DNA of 27,406 nt from JAWSUT01 sp033549345 (GCA_033549345.1 JAWSUT010000033.1:1-27406), one strand, 5' to 3'; shown: positions 15,611 to 22,946, counted from the first letter of the stretch. Notes: generated from the sequence alone by a model not told the origin. Numbers and translations: made by a program.

Positions 15611-17803
15611 CTACCGGGCTACCATACGGATAACGCCGCCACGGCACGCCGCGGCGCAGCTTCCGCACCCCCCGCATAAAGAAAAATCTACAATGAATTC
15701 GTTTTCGTTGCGGATACGTGCCTGGCGCGGGCAGGCTTCGACACATTCATCGCAGTAAACACAGACGCCGCAGTGTAGGCAACGCAGATGTTCATCACCA
15801 ACCGGTACATCATCCACACAGCCAATAGGCTGATTCCATTCCAGGCGGAGGTCTTCCAACCGGATAACCTCTTTAACAATAGGCTCATAAGGCTCATTCT
15901 GCAACAGTGCGTGCACCTGTTTGGCACACTCTTTGGCTTTGGCAATACTGTTGGCTACAAGGCCTAAACCGGTGGCGTCCCCGGCTATGGAAATCCGTGT
16001 GTTATTCGTCTGGAAAAATCCGTTTAGGCTGCTGAAAAACCCTCGGGTGTCCAGTTGTTCTTTAACTTCTTCCGGAAGATAATCCATAACCGGCACTTCA
16101 TTAATAAACGCGATGGCGGCTCCGGGAAAGAACTGACCTTGGCCTGTGGGATTGTTCACCCATACGCCGTCTTCGGTAATTTCCTGCAGAAACAGCGGAT
16201 AGCAAAATGCTACCCCGGCCTTTTCCCATTTTTGCCTTTCAGCCGCGTTTGCCGACGGTTTTTTAATATCAATCACGGTGATCTGTTCCGGTTTGATTCC
16301 CAGTTCAGACAAAGCCTCGATCCCGTCAATGGCCACATCACCGCCGCCAATAATCACAATTTGCGTTGAAAGTACGATAGGCTCCCGGCGGTTAAATGCT
16401 TTTAAAAAGTCCAGTCCGCCAAGGATTCGTTCTTTCCCTTGCACAGAGGGAATCAGGGAGCGGTGAGCGCCGGTGGCGGCAATAACATGATCCGAGCTCT
16501 CCAGTATTGCCTTAAATTTCCGCGCGTCGATAGGCGTATTCAGGTGCAGGCGGACACCCAACGAAGCAATACGGTCTAAATCTTTCTCCAAATCGGCAAG
16601 CGGCAGTCGTCGGCGGGAAATCACCTGATACATTTTGCCGCCGGGGTGGGCGTCCGCTTCATAGATATCGATGGTGTAACCCAGGCGGGCCAGGAAAAAT
16701 GCGGCACTGAGTCCGGATGGCCCTGCTCCAATTACGGAGATTCTTTTACCGTTTTCTGCCGACTTCTTTATTTCCGGATCACAATGGAACAGGCGGGCCA
16801 ATTCCGCTGTCCTGACAGGGAAGTCAACTCTTCCTCTGCTGCAGGCCTCCATGCAAAGATGAGGACAGATAAACCCGCAGTTGCTGTAACGGAATGGGGT
16901 ATAGTCGTCAATCAGTGCCAGGGCCTCTCTGACTTCACCTAAACGCAGGTAACGCAAGAAACGGCCTGTGGGTACGCCCACCGGACAGTTTCCCTCGCAG
17001 GGCGAGGCCATCTCGGCCTGAATAGGTTTTAATCCCGTGTTCACCGGATATGTTGGATAGTAGAACTTACTGAACGGGCGACTACCTGCCGGCACAATTT
17101 TTACGAAGTCCCGTTCCACCAGCGGTTGGGGATCCAGGTCGAAATGATGGCAGTATTCTTCTACGAGCAGTTTAACTCTTTCCCGGTCGCTGCTATCCGG
17201 CTGAAGTAGGGTTGAACCGATTCCCGGCAGGAAAGCGGGAACTTCGTAATTAAAAATAAAGATTTCTCCACCATGAATGCCTGTGGCCAGTGTCTTATCC
17301 GCCTGGCCCACCACACTGTCTTTTTCATTGTAACGGTTGAGCACCACCAGTGTGCCGCCCGCCATATATTCTCCCAGGAAGTCCCCTGTGGTTCCACCAA
17401 CCACCACCGCAGGTTTCAGGTCACCGTATTCCTTCATGTGGATACCGACCCGGTAACCCACACTGTCTCGAACAAACAACTTTCCTCCGCGCATGCCGTA
17501 AGCCAGAGCGTCACCGGCGATACCATGAACAACAACGGTTCCGCTGTCCATGGTATTGGCAATAGCGTTTTGCCCGTGCCCCCGGACAATGATGGTGGGG
17601 CCGCCCATACAGAAGGCCAGGTCTTCACCCGGGACCCCTTCGACTTCCAGCACAAGATCGGAATCAGTCAATCTTGTGCCTATATAACGCTGACCGCGGA
17701 TATTTTTCAGGATGATCCGCCGCTCGCCGGCGGCAGCATGAGCGCGAATCATTTCATTCAACTGACGGTAGTAGATCCCTTTAGCGTCAATAGTAATCGT
17801 CAT
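15611..17803 (-). CDS. Glutamate synthase subunit: GXGXG domain fused to GltD-like flavoprotein and ferredoxin domain
   Basis: A 730-residue fusion. Residues about 1-235 are the GXGXG right-handed beta-helix that in bacterial GOGAT is the C-terminal part of the large subunit (repeats such as GGPTIIVRGHGQ, GGKLFVRD, AGGTLVV). Residues about 260-650 are the GltD small subunit: an N-terminal Fe-S region with Cys269, 273, 309, 313, 317 and 321, an FAD-binding GAGPSG at 359-364, and an NAD(P)-binding IIGGGDVAIDG. The C-terminus (about 675-730) adds a 2[4Fe-4S] ferredoxin-like domain (CLHCGVCVYCDECVEACP and CGGCGSCAAAC). It supplies electrons from NAD(P)H or ferredoxin to the FMN synthase subunit. 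It starts 11 bases after that gene, with GGTGGGG ahead of the ATG. Confidence 0.88.
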   Translation of the reverse strand: MTITIDAKGIYYRQLNEMIRAHAAAGERRIILKNIRGQRYIGTRLTDSDLVLEVEGVPGEDLAFCMGGPTIIVRGHGQNAIANTMDSGTVVVHGIAGDALAYGMRGGKLFVRDSVGYRVGIHMKEYGDLKPAVVVGGTTGDFLGEYMAGGTLVVLNRYNEKDSVVGQADKTLATGIHGGEIFIFNYEVPAFLPGIGSTLLQPDSSDRERVKLLVEEYCHHFDLDPQPLVERDFVKIVPAGSRPFSKFYYPTYPVNTGLKPIQAEMASPCEGNCPVGVPTGRFLRYLRLGEVREALALIDDYTPFRYSNCGFICPHLCMEACSRGRVDFPVRTAELARLFHCDPEIKKSAENGKRISVIGAGPSGLSAAFFLARLGYTIDIYEADAHPGGKMYQVISRRRLPLADLEKDLDRIASLGVRLHLNTPIDARKFKAILESSDHVIAATGAHRSLIPSVQGKERILGGLDFLKAFNRREPIVLSTQIVIIGGGDVAIDGIEALSELGIKPEQITVIDIKKPSANAAERQKWEKAGVAFCYPLFLQEITEDGVWVNNPTGQGQFFPGAAIAFINEVPVMDYLPEEVKEQLDTRGFFSSLNGFFQTNNTRISIAGDATGLGLVANSIAKAKECAKQVHALLQNEPYEPIVKEVIRLEDLRLEWNQPIGCVDDVPVGDEHLRCLHCGVCVYCDECVEACPRQARIRNENEFIVDFSLCGGCGSCAAACRGGVIRMVAR

Positions 17804-17814
17804 CTCTGCCCCAC

Positions 17815-19323
17815 CTACTCACCGGCGTGGTAAACGCCTAATATTTCAAGTTCTTTTGCCGAAAGGCCTACACCGCGGAGAACCAGGCGGTTACCGCGGA
17901 ATGAGCCGATGTCATAGATTCCGTTTAACCCCATAATTTCTTTCATTTCGTGGTGCCAGCCGTCTACCAGATTACTTAGCCGCTCTACGGCCCAATCTGT
18001 ATCAAGCCGCTCACTGAAGAGCGGGTCATTTGTGGTCAAGCCCCAGGGGCACTTTCCACTGTGGCAGCGCTGGCAGGCATGACAGCCGCAGGATAGCAGC
18101 GCGGCGGAACCGATGGCCACAGCATCGGCACCGAGAGCTATGGCTTTCATAATATCCGCACTGTTGCGGAATCCTCCGGCGATAACAATAGAGGCCTTGT
18201 GACGGATCCCTTCTTCCCGTAGCCTGCGATCCACAGCAGCCAGAGCCAGTTCTGCCGGCATCCCCACATGATCACGCACAATGGTGGGAGTAGCTCCGGT
18301 TCCACCTCGGTAACCATCGAGGTAAACCATATCGGCACCTGCGTGGACAATCCCCGTGGCGATTGCAGCCACATTGTGAACCGCGGCTATTTTTACACAA
18401 ACCGGCTTATACCCGCTGGCTTCTTTTATGGCGTAAATTAAGAGCCGTAAATCCTCAATAGAGTAGATATCATGCTGCGGCGCGGGAGAAATGGCATCAC
18501 TGCCTTCCGGAATCATTCTGGTTTTTGAGACCCCGGCCAGCACTTTCTCACCGGGCAGGTGCCCGCCAATACCGGGCTTGGCTCCCTGTCCGATCTTTAT
18601 CTGGTAGGCACGGGCCCTTTGCAGATACGCAGGATTCACGCCAAAACGTCCCGAGGCAACCTGTAAGACCGCCCAGTCGGTAAAGTCATAGAGGTCTTCG
18701 TGCAGGCCTCCCTCCCCTGAATACCAAAGCATGCCCTTTTCTTTAGCTACACGGGCCAGAGCCTTCTGGAAACGCAGGTTAATGCTGCCATAGGACATCG
18801 GCGCGAATACCAGGGGAAGTTTTAGCTTGAGTAACTGTGACGATTGGATAGTGCCGGCCTTTTCCCAGCAATCGGGTTTTCGCCCCAGGTATGTGGTCGT
18901 TTCCATGGGCTCCCGTTGGGGGTCTATGGATGGATTGGTTACCTGACAGGCATTAAATAACAACCGGTCCCAATAACTTGGAATGGCCGTTTCAGCGCTG
19001 AAACCGGTTAACGCTACCGCGCCTGAAGCGGACTGCAGGTGGACACGCGTCATATCTGTCTGTTTCCAGACACCATGTGAGCGCAAAGCCACAGACCGCT
19101 CTTCGATGTGGATGGCGCCGCGCGGGCACATGACTTCGCACCGGTGGCAAGCGCCGCAGGCCCTGCCGCCGGCCGTAGGAATTTTCCGCTCTTTGCGGGG
19201 CTCGATGCGAATTTCATTAAATGTACACTGGACGGCACATTCACCGCAGCCGTCGCATAAATCCAGGTCAAAGACAGGTCGAAACAGTGACCGCAGTCCC
19301 GGTTGCTCGATACTCTTACTCAA
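17815..19323 (-). CDS. gltB: Glutamate synthase FMN (synthase) domain with N-terminal ferredoxin
   Basis: This encodes the central catalytic domain of glutamate synthase, which makes two glutamates from 2-oxoglutarate and channelled ammonia on FMN. The N-terminus has two Fe-S motifs (CDGCGECAVQC and CGACHRCEVMCP). The TIM-barrel segment shows PMSYGSINLRFQKALA, GEGGLHEDLYD, IKIGQGAKPGIGGHLPG and YLDGYRGGTGATP. The 3Fe-4S cysteines fall in CGCHACQRCHSGKCP. I chose the TTG at 19323, seven bases after GGGGAG; an upstream in-frame TTG at 19356 lacks a properly spaced site. The protein is 502 residues. This archaeal-type split form requires the neighbouring amidotransferase and GXGXG/GltD genes for full activity. 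Confidence 0.9.
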   Translation of the reverse strand: MSKSIEQPGLRSLFRPVFDLDLCDGCGECAVQCTFNEIRIEPRKERKIPTAGGRACGACHRCEVMCPRGAIHIEERSVALRSHGVWKQTDMTRVHLQSASGAVALTGFSAETAIPSYWDRLLFNACQVTNPSIDPQREPMETTTYLGRKPDCWEKAGTIQSSQLLKLKLPLVFAPMSYGSINLRFQKALARVAKEKGMLWYSGEGGLHEDLYDFTDWAVLQVASGRFGVNPAYLQRARAYQIKIGQGAKPGIGGHLPGEKVLAGVSKTRMIPEGSDAISPAPQHDIYSIEDLRLLIYAIKEASGYKPVCVKIAAVHNVAAIATGIVHAGADMVYLDGYRGGTGATPTIVRDHVGMPAELALAAVDRRLREEGIRHKASIVIAGGFRNSADIMKAIALGADAVAIGSAALLSCGCHACQRCHSGKCPWGLTTNDPLFSERLDTDWAVERLSNLVDGWHHEMKEIMGLNGIYDIGSFRGNRLVLRGVGLSAKELEILGVYHAGE

Positions 19324-19368
19324 TGTTCTCTCCCCTTTCGCCGCTGTCTGAGGCAAAAACCTCTGCCT

Positions 19369-20424
19369 TTATTCATTCTCATACAAAGCAATTACAGGTT
19401 GCCCGGCTCTGGGGGTGGTAATCTGTGCAAGGTTTTCGTTCATTTCATACAGAGCAGACACTTCACTGGCAAAATAGGTATACCCATCCTGGGTTGCCGT
19501 CGTCATCGGCCGCAGCTTCGTATTATCGGTAAGACTGAACATGCCGCCGCTAAAGCCGATTAACACGGCGAAGGGACCATTTAACATCGCCTGTTCATAA
19601 ATAACTTTAAGCAGGGTTAGGCGCTCTTTTTCTCCACTGTCAGCCAGACGTTCCACCGTAGCCCAGTATGGAGGTGCCAGGGCAGTTGTTGCTTCAGTAA
19701 TGCTCAGCCCATGGCGGCGGATGAGCAAATCAAAAAGGTAGGCAATGACCTCGCTGTCCGTCTGCAGGTGGCAAAAGTAGCCGTGAGACTCTAAGTAACG
19801 GCGGTTAATCCCGTATGATGAGATTTCCCCATTATGGACAATTGACCAGTCCACAGCATTAAAGGGGTGGGCTCCACCCCACCAACCCGGTGTGTTTGTG
19901 GGAAAGCGATTGTGGGCCAGCCAGGAATACCCTTCATACTGATCCAACATAAAAAACTCGTAGATATCCAGGGGAGTGCCAACCCCTTTGAAGACACCCA
20001 TATCCCTGCCGGTAGAACAGGCATAGGCGCCGTACACTTCTTTATTTAATTCCATCATTTTTTCCACCACAAAATCGTCGTCGCTCTGTCCCTTTGACCT
20101 ATATACTACATTAACACCGGGTTCAACAAAAAACCTTTGGAAATACGGATGGTCGCAGATTACTTTGTCCCAGACCGGAACCGGTTCCTGCTTGTGCACA
20201 GTAAACCAGCGGCGGATAAATGTTCCGGCCTGTTCCATGGAACTTTCGCTTGAAGCCATAATCAGAAGCGCATAAAGCTCTTCATAACCCGGATATATTC
20301 CATACGCCGCATAGCCGGCGCCCAGGCCGTTCCCCCTGTCGTTCTGCAGAACTATGGCGTTTTTAATCCTCCGGCCGTTTTCCTTAACTCTTTTCTGACT
20401 GATTAAACCGGCAATTCCACACAT
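19369..20424 (-). CDS. Glutamate synthase glutamine amidotransferase domain (GltB N-terminal type)
   Basis: A stand-alone class II (Ntn-type) glutamine amidotransferase of 351 residues that releases ammonia from glutamine. The nucleophile is Cys2, exposed after Met removal (MCGIAGL). NRFPTNTPGWWGGAHPFN and VHNGEISSYG form the glutamine site, followed by TDSEVIAYL. It matches the N-terminal domain of GltB rather than PurF or GlmS. It is the first gene of the glt operon, 45 bases before the FMN subunit. AAGGGG about nine bases before the ATG serves as the ribosome binding site. The upstream leader holds three terminator-like hairpins and a dead copy of this gene's 5' end. Confidence 0.9.
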   Translation of the reverse strand: MCGIAGLISQKRVKENGRRIKNAIVLQNDRGNGLGAGYAAYGIYPGYEELYALLIMASSESSMEQAGTFIRRWFTVHKQEPVPVWDKVICDHPYFQRFFVEPGVNVVYRSKGQSDDDFVVEKMMELNKEVYGAYACSTGRDMGVFKGVGTPLDIYEFFMLDQYEGYSWLAHNRFPTNTPGWWGGAHPFNAVDWSIVHNGEISSYGINRRYLESHGYFCHLQTDSEVIAYLFDLLIRRHGLSITEATTALAPPYWATVERLADSGEKERLTLLKVIYEQAMLNGPFAVLIGFSGGMFSLTDNTKLRPMTTATQDGYTYFASEVSALYEMNENLAQITTPRAGQPVIALYENE

Positions 20425-20452
20425 TCTCTCTACCCCTTTTCTCAGGTAAACA

Positions 20453-20493
20453 AGAAAGACGCTGACGCGTTTTACTGTTGGTTGCGTCTTTCT
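20453..20493 (-). terminator. Third terminator-like hairpin, next to the glt start
   Basis: AGAAAGACGC (20453-20462) and GCGTCTTTCT (20484-20493) form a perfect 10-bp stem about 30 bases before the glt start codon. On the minus strand it is followed by TCTTTCTTGTTT, which is T rich. Its 3' side and the following bases align with the tail of the terminator at 20813-20849, so it occupies the place of an attenuator. Confidence 0.5.
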
Positions 20494-20628
20494 AGTTCTT
20501 TAGGGACTGCCGCCCCTTCGACGGGTCTTCGACCCTGACCACCCCGCAAGAGTAAGGGAATACTCCCCTTACAAACCCCTGATAGTCAAGGATGACGCTT
20601 TTCTGCATGCATATAAATGCTTGCCTAT
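20494..20628 (-). other. Hairpin-rich insert in the glt leader
   Basis: This 135-base stretch lies between the inner attenuator and the glt start and is missing from the duplicate copy of the leader. It has two compact perfect hairpins, GGGTC-TTC-GACCC (20523-20535) and GTAAGGG/CCCTTAC (20552-20572), and higher GC than its surroundings. It has no reading frame of note. It may be a small inserted element or a further part of the leader RNA. Confidence 0.45.
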
Positions 20629-20684
20629 AAAAAAGCGCCTGTCAGTATCAAACCCACTGACAAGCGACTTTGCTTGACAAACGC
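20629..20684 (-). promoter_or_regulatory. Attenuator copy A: A1/G4 hexaloop hairpin overlapping a terminator
   Basis: On the minus strand CAAGC-AAAGTC-GCTTG (complement of 20661-20676) forms a 5-bp hairpin with a six-base loop, A at 1 and G at 4. Its 3' arm is also the 5' arm of the terminator CGCTTGTCAGT/ACTGACAGGCG (20656-20666 with 20636-20646), followed by six Ts. The two structures exclude each other, which is the layout of an antitermination switch. Copy B at 20813-20873 preserves both. Confidence 0.6.
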
Positions 20685-20712
20685 GCTAATATTTGCTTTA
20701 ATTTCTCCTTAT

Positions 20713-20820
20713 GGTCACTACCAGCTTAATTCTCGCCGTTTTCCTTAACTCTTTTCTGACTGATTCAAGCGGAAATCCTACACATTCTCTCTATCCCGTT
20801 TCACAGATAACTAAAAAGTG
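20713..20820 (-). pseudogene. Remnant copy of the glt amidotransferase 5' end
   Basis: About 85-105 bases match the ribosome-binding region and first 22 or so codons of the intact gene at 20371-20455. The copy keeps ATG and the GATAGAGAGA-type upstream bases but reads M-C-R-I-S-A-stop. Together with the two attenuator copies it marks a tandem duplication of the operon's leader and start. Confidence 0.7.
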
Positions 20821-20873
20821 CCTGCCAGTATCAAAGCTACCGACAAGCATCTTTGCTTGACAAACGCATTAAT
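20813..20873 (-). promoter_or_regulatory. Attenuator copy B: A1/G4 hexaloop hairpin overlapping a terminator
   Basis: On the minus strand CAAGC-AAAGAT-GCTTG (complement of 20844-20859) forms the hexaloop hairpin. The overlapping terminator pairs TGCTTGTCGGT with ACTGGCAGGCA (20839-20849 with 20819-20829) and is followed by five Ts. Compared with copy A, the base changes in the terminator stem keep pairing through G-T wobbles, which suggests the structure is under selection. Confidence 0.6.
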
Positions 20874-20910
20874 TTCGTTATGAATGACAGTTCTTTTCAC
20901 CTTTGGCTAC

Positions 20911-20939
20911 TTTATAATGTATTCTTATTTCAACAAAAA
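20911..20939 (-). promoter_or_regulatory. Possible promoter of the glt operon
   Basis: On the minus strand TTTTTG (complement of 20934-20939) is followed after exactly 17 bases by TATAAA (complement of 20911-20916). This would start transcription just upstream of attenuator copy B. The -35 box is weak. Confidence 0.35.
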
Positions 20940-21014
20940 CTGCTTATTTCCTTTTATGCTAAAAAAAATATATTTATTACATTGCAGAGCTCCGGGCTAA
21001 CCGGAAACTTCTGC

Positions 21015-21055
21015 AGCAAAGGCTTTTTGGAATCATCAGCCAAAAAGCCTTTGCT
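21015..21055. terminator. Intrinsic terminator of the YtxH-like gene
   Basis: AGCAAAGGCTTTTTGG (21015-21030) and CCAAAAAGCCTTTGCT (21040-21055) form a perfect 16-bp stem starting 9 bases after the stop codon on the minus strand. Both arms are identical to the terminator at 13400-13440. Confidence 0.8.
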
Positions 21056-21064
21056 TCAAAGTGT

Positions 21065-21424
21065 TTAGCGTATTGCCTTAAGCTGTTTCTGCGCTTCCTT
21101 AGCTATTTTTTTCATTTCATGCTTTGCCTTTTTATATACTTCTTTGATTTCATCCTGGGCAACAGCTGCTTCAGATACACCGCTTTGTACATCCCTGATC
21201 TTTTCCTCAGTCTCTTTTTGCATCCTGTCCTTTATTTCTTCTGCCTGCTTGGTCGCCGTTTCCCGGATTTCTTCTGTGTGACTTTGTATACTATTTATGC
21301 TGTTCTTGCCTGCTCTTTGTTTCAGCAAAGCTCCCGCAGTCAGACCGACGGCTGTAGCAGTCGCTGCAGCTACAAATTTTGCGACATCTGCCGTTTGCTT
21401 TACTTTGTGTTTTCGTGTTAACAT
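21065..21424 (-). CDS. YtxH-like small protein with membrane segment and coiled coil
   Basis: A 119-residue protein. After a short basic N-terminus (LTRKHKVKQ) there is one hydrophobic segment (about 15-36, FVAAATATAVGLTAGALL), then a long Lys/Glu-rich helical region, predicted coiled coil, to the end. This is the layout of YtxH-domain proteins, a stress-associated family of unclear function. AAGGAGG lies so near the first ATG (21427) that the second ATG at 21424, with five bases of spacing, is the better start. A broken copy of its 3' third occurs at 13450-13574. Confidence 0.7.
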   Translation of the reverse strand: MLTRKHKVKQTADVAKFVAAATATAVGLTAGALLKQRAGKNSINSIQSHTEEIRETATKQAEEIKDRMQKETEEKIRDVQSGVSEAAVAQDEIKEVYKKAKHEMKKIAKEAQKQLKAIR

Positions 21425-21427
21425 CAT

Positions 21428-21548
21428 GTCCTCCTTAAAAACGCTTTAAGTTTATTATAAAGGACAATACGTTATGGGCTATTATCAGAATCTTACATTC
21501 CCCACTCGTTTAGGTGTTATAGCATCACAGCGCGACTGGTTACAAAGA
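21428..21548. other. Gene-free spacer
   Basis: I see no gene or strong signal here beyond the upstream sequence of the YtxH-like gene. Confidence 0.4.
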
Positions 21549-21829
21549 CTATAAATGCTCAGATGTATTATAGTATGTTTTTTTATACTCACATTTAGCA
21601 TCGGACGGTTTCATAGGATCATAACTGTGATATACAATAGCCGTTATTACAACACTGTACTCACCAGGTGGAAAGAAAGGTATGTTGACATGCCCTGCTC
21701 CATAGGAACTTGGAGAAAGTTCAAAATACAGTTATCATTACTATCAAAAACTTTTAAATGATAATAGACTTTGTCGTCTGCTGTATCATAATTAGTTACA
21801 GGTGCCCAAGAACACTTTGTTGAAACCAT
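21549..21829 (-). pseudogene. Small unidentified gene disrupted by a 1-base frameshift
   Basis: From the ATG at 21829 (AAAGG upstream) the frame encodes MVSTKCSWAPVTNYDTADDK and about 20 more plausible residues up to DNCIL. It then loses sense and stops at 21647. The next frame takes over at once with ELSPSSYGAGHVNIPFFPPGEYSVV and continues to a TAG at 21549-21551, ending KKTYYNTSEHL. One extra T in the TTTT run near 21724 would restore a protein of about 93 residues. The composition (beta-strand rich, PPGEYSV-type turn) suggests a small beta-sandwich domain. I do not recognise the family. A short + strand frame over the same bases is a shadow. Confidence 0.6.
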
Positions 21830-21898
21830 ACTTCATCCTTTTTATACCAATTCCTTCCTAAAAAAAAGAAATATTTATAACCCTGAATCGTAAACGTA

Positions 21899-21971
21899 TC
21901 ATCAGTAGTTCAGTCGTTGCCTTACAACAGCGGCCCCGACTGTGCCGGTCCGACTCCCGCCTTCGGCACCA
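21899..21971 (+). other. Degenerate tRNA-like element (tRNA pseudogene candidate)
   Basis: The 3' part reads like a tRNA end: GGTCCGACTCCCGC (T-arm-like, one C-C mismatch), then CTTCGGC-A-CCA. Upstream are a D-arm-like GTAGTTCAGTCG and an anticodon-arm-like CGTTG/CAGCG stem around CCTTACAA, which contains TAC as in tRNA-Val. However, the D-loop is short, the anticodon loop has eight bases, and the expected 5' acceptor strand GCCGAAG is missing. A decayed tRNA or att-site remnant is the best reading. Confidence 0.4.
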
Positions 21972-21983
21972 AAGTAAATAAAA

Positions 21984-22021
21984 GCTCTTTCTTACAACAG
22001 ATTGTGCGAAAGAGCCTTTTT
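21984..22021 (+). terminator. Intrinsic terminator after the tRNA-like element
   Basis: GCTCTTTC (21984-21991) pairs with GAAAGAGC (22008-22015) and is followed by CTTTTTG. It lies 13 bases after the CCA, as expected for a tRNA transcription unit on the + strand. Confidence 0.75.
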
Positions 22022-22194
22022 GTTATTCAGCCAAACCAGTATAATGTCCTTTACTTACCAGGGCGATTCGATGTTTGATTTAGTTACACTCTATATCCTT
22101 TAAACATTTATATCGCCTATGAAACAACATATGAAGTATAATTAAACAGAGCTCAGACTACGTAACCTAAGATTCTATAGGGAGGTTTACTTAC
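22022..22194 (+). other. Upstream region of the DNA glycosylase gene
   Basis: AT-rich spacer with several TATA-like stretches (for example TATAAT at about 22136-22141) but no confident promoter pair. GGGAGG, about nine bases before the GTG at 22195, is the ribosome binding site of the next gene. Confidence 0.35.
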
Positions 22195-22842
22195 GTGAAC
22201 AATATAATTCAATTTGACAAAAACTCTGCTGCTATCATCCACCTATCATCCGTGGACACGAAACTGGCCGCGCTAATAGACAACATCGGTGAGTATACAC
22301 TTTTACTGCGAACTGACTATACTGCTGCTATCATCAGGGCAATTATCGGACAGCAGCTTTCTGTAAAGGCGGCAAGAACAATCTGGCATCGTCTTGAACA
22401 GCTATGTGGCGGTGTTACTCCGGATGCGATTTTATCGGTGAGTGAAGAGGAATTGAGACAAGCAGGACTTTCAAAAGCAAAAGCGTGTTATGCCAAAGAT
22501 TTTAGTATGAAGGTACAGTCCGGTGAAATTAATTTTGAATCGCTATGTGGTCTTGAAGATGAGATGGTTATTAGCACATTAACCCAAGTCAGGGGTATTG
22601 GTAAGTGGACCGCAGAAATGTTTCTTATATTTTCACTGGGTCGGCCTGACATTCTGCCTGTTGATGATTTGGGCCTGCAAAGGAGTATTATGTGGCTCTA
22701 TGGGCTGCCTGATACGCCCAAGCGCAGTGAACTATTCGAACTTGGTCAACTATGGAAACCTTTCCGAAGCGTTGCCACACTGTATCTTTGGGATGCGGTC
22801 AACAGAGGAATCATTACATCACCAACCCGAATAGATAACTGA
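22195..22842 (+). CDS. DNA-3-methyladenine glycosylase II (AlkA-like, HhH-GPD)
   Basis: A base-excision-repair glycosylase that removes alkylated purines from DNA. It has 215 residues, the short form without AlkA's N-terminal TBP-like domain. IIGQQLSVKAA (50-60) is the conserved helix of the family. The helix-hairpin-helix is LTQVRGIGKWTAEM (129-142), and the catalytic Asp lies in LPVDDLGL (Asp157/158). The start is a GTG at 22195 preceded by GGGAGG nine bases upstream. It stands as a single-gene unit with its own terminator. Confidence 0.9.
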   Translation: MNNIIQFDKNSAAIIHLSSVDTKLAALIDNIGEYTLLLRTDYTAAIIRAIIGQQLSVKAARTIWHRLEQLCGGVTPDAILSVSEEELRQAGLSKAKACYAKDFSMKVQSGEINFESLCGLEDEMVISTLTQVRGIGKWTAEMFLIFSLGRPDILPVDDLGLQRSIMWLYGLPDTPKRSELFELGQLWKPFRSVATLYLWDAVNRGIITSPTRIDN

Positions 22843-22890
22843 CCGGGGGACCAGAGACTATGCCGGTTTGTTCTGATTACGGCAACCATA

Positions 22891-22924
22891 AAAATAACCA
22901 CGGGATCTAACCCGTGGTTATTTT
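22891..22924. terminator. Bidirectional terminator between convergent genes
   Basis: AAAATAACCACGGG (22891-22904) and CCCGTGGTTATTTT (22911-22924) form a perfect 14-bp stem with A and T flanks on both sides. It serves both the glycosylase gene (+) and the metallophosphoesterase gene (-). Confidence 0.9.
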
Positions 22925-22946
22925 ATGCTCTTTCCCGTGCTTAGAG

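Noticed and set aside
17273..17833. 186-codon + strand frame opposite the GXGXG gene
   Set aside because: It is antisense to a clearly conserved gene and lacks recognisable motifs or a ribosome binding site.
20500..20560. Possible T-box element (GGGTGGTC on the minus strand)
   Set aside because: It lacks the conserved T-box bulge sequence and specifier stem, and the downstream genes are not typical T-box targets.
20853..21068. 71-codon + strand frame in the region between glt and ytxH
   Set aside because: It crosses attenuator B, the AT-rich promoter region and the ytxH terminator, and shows no protein-like features.
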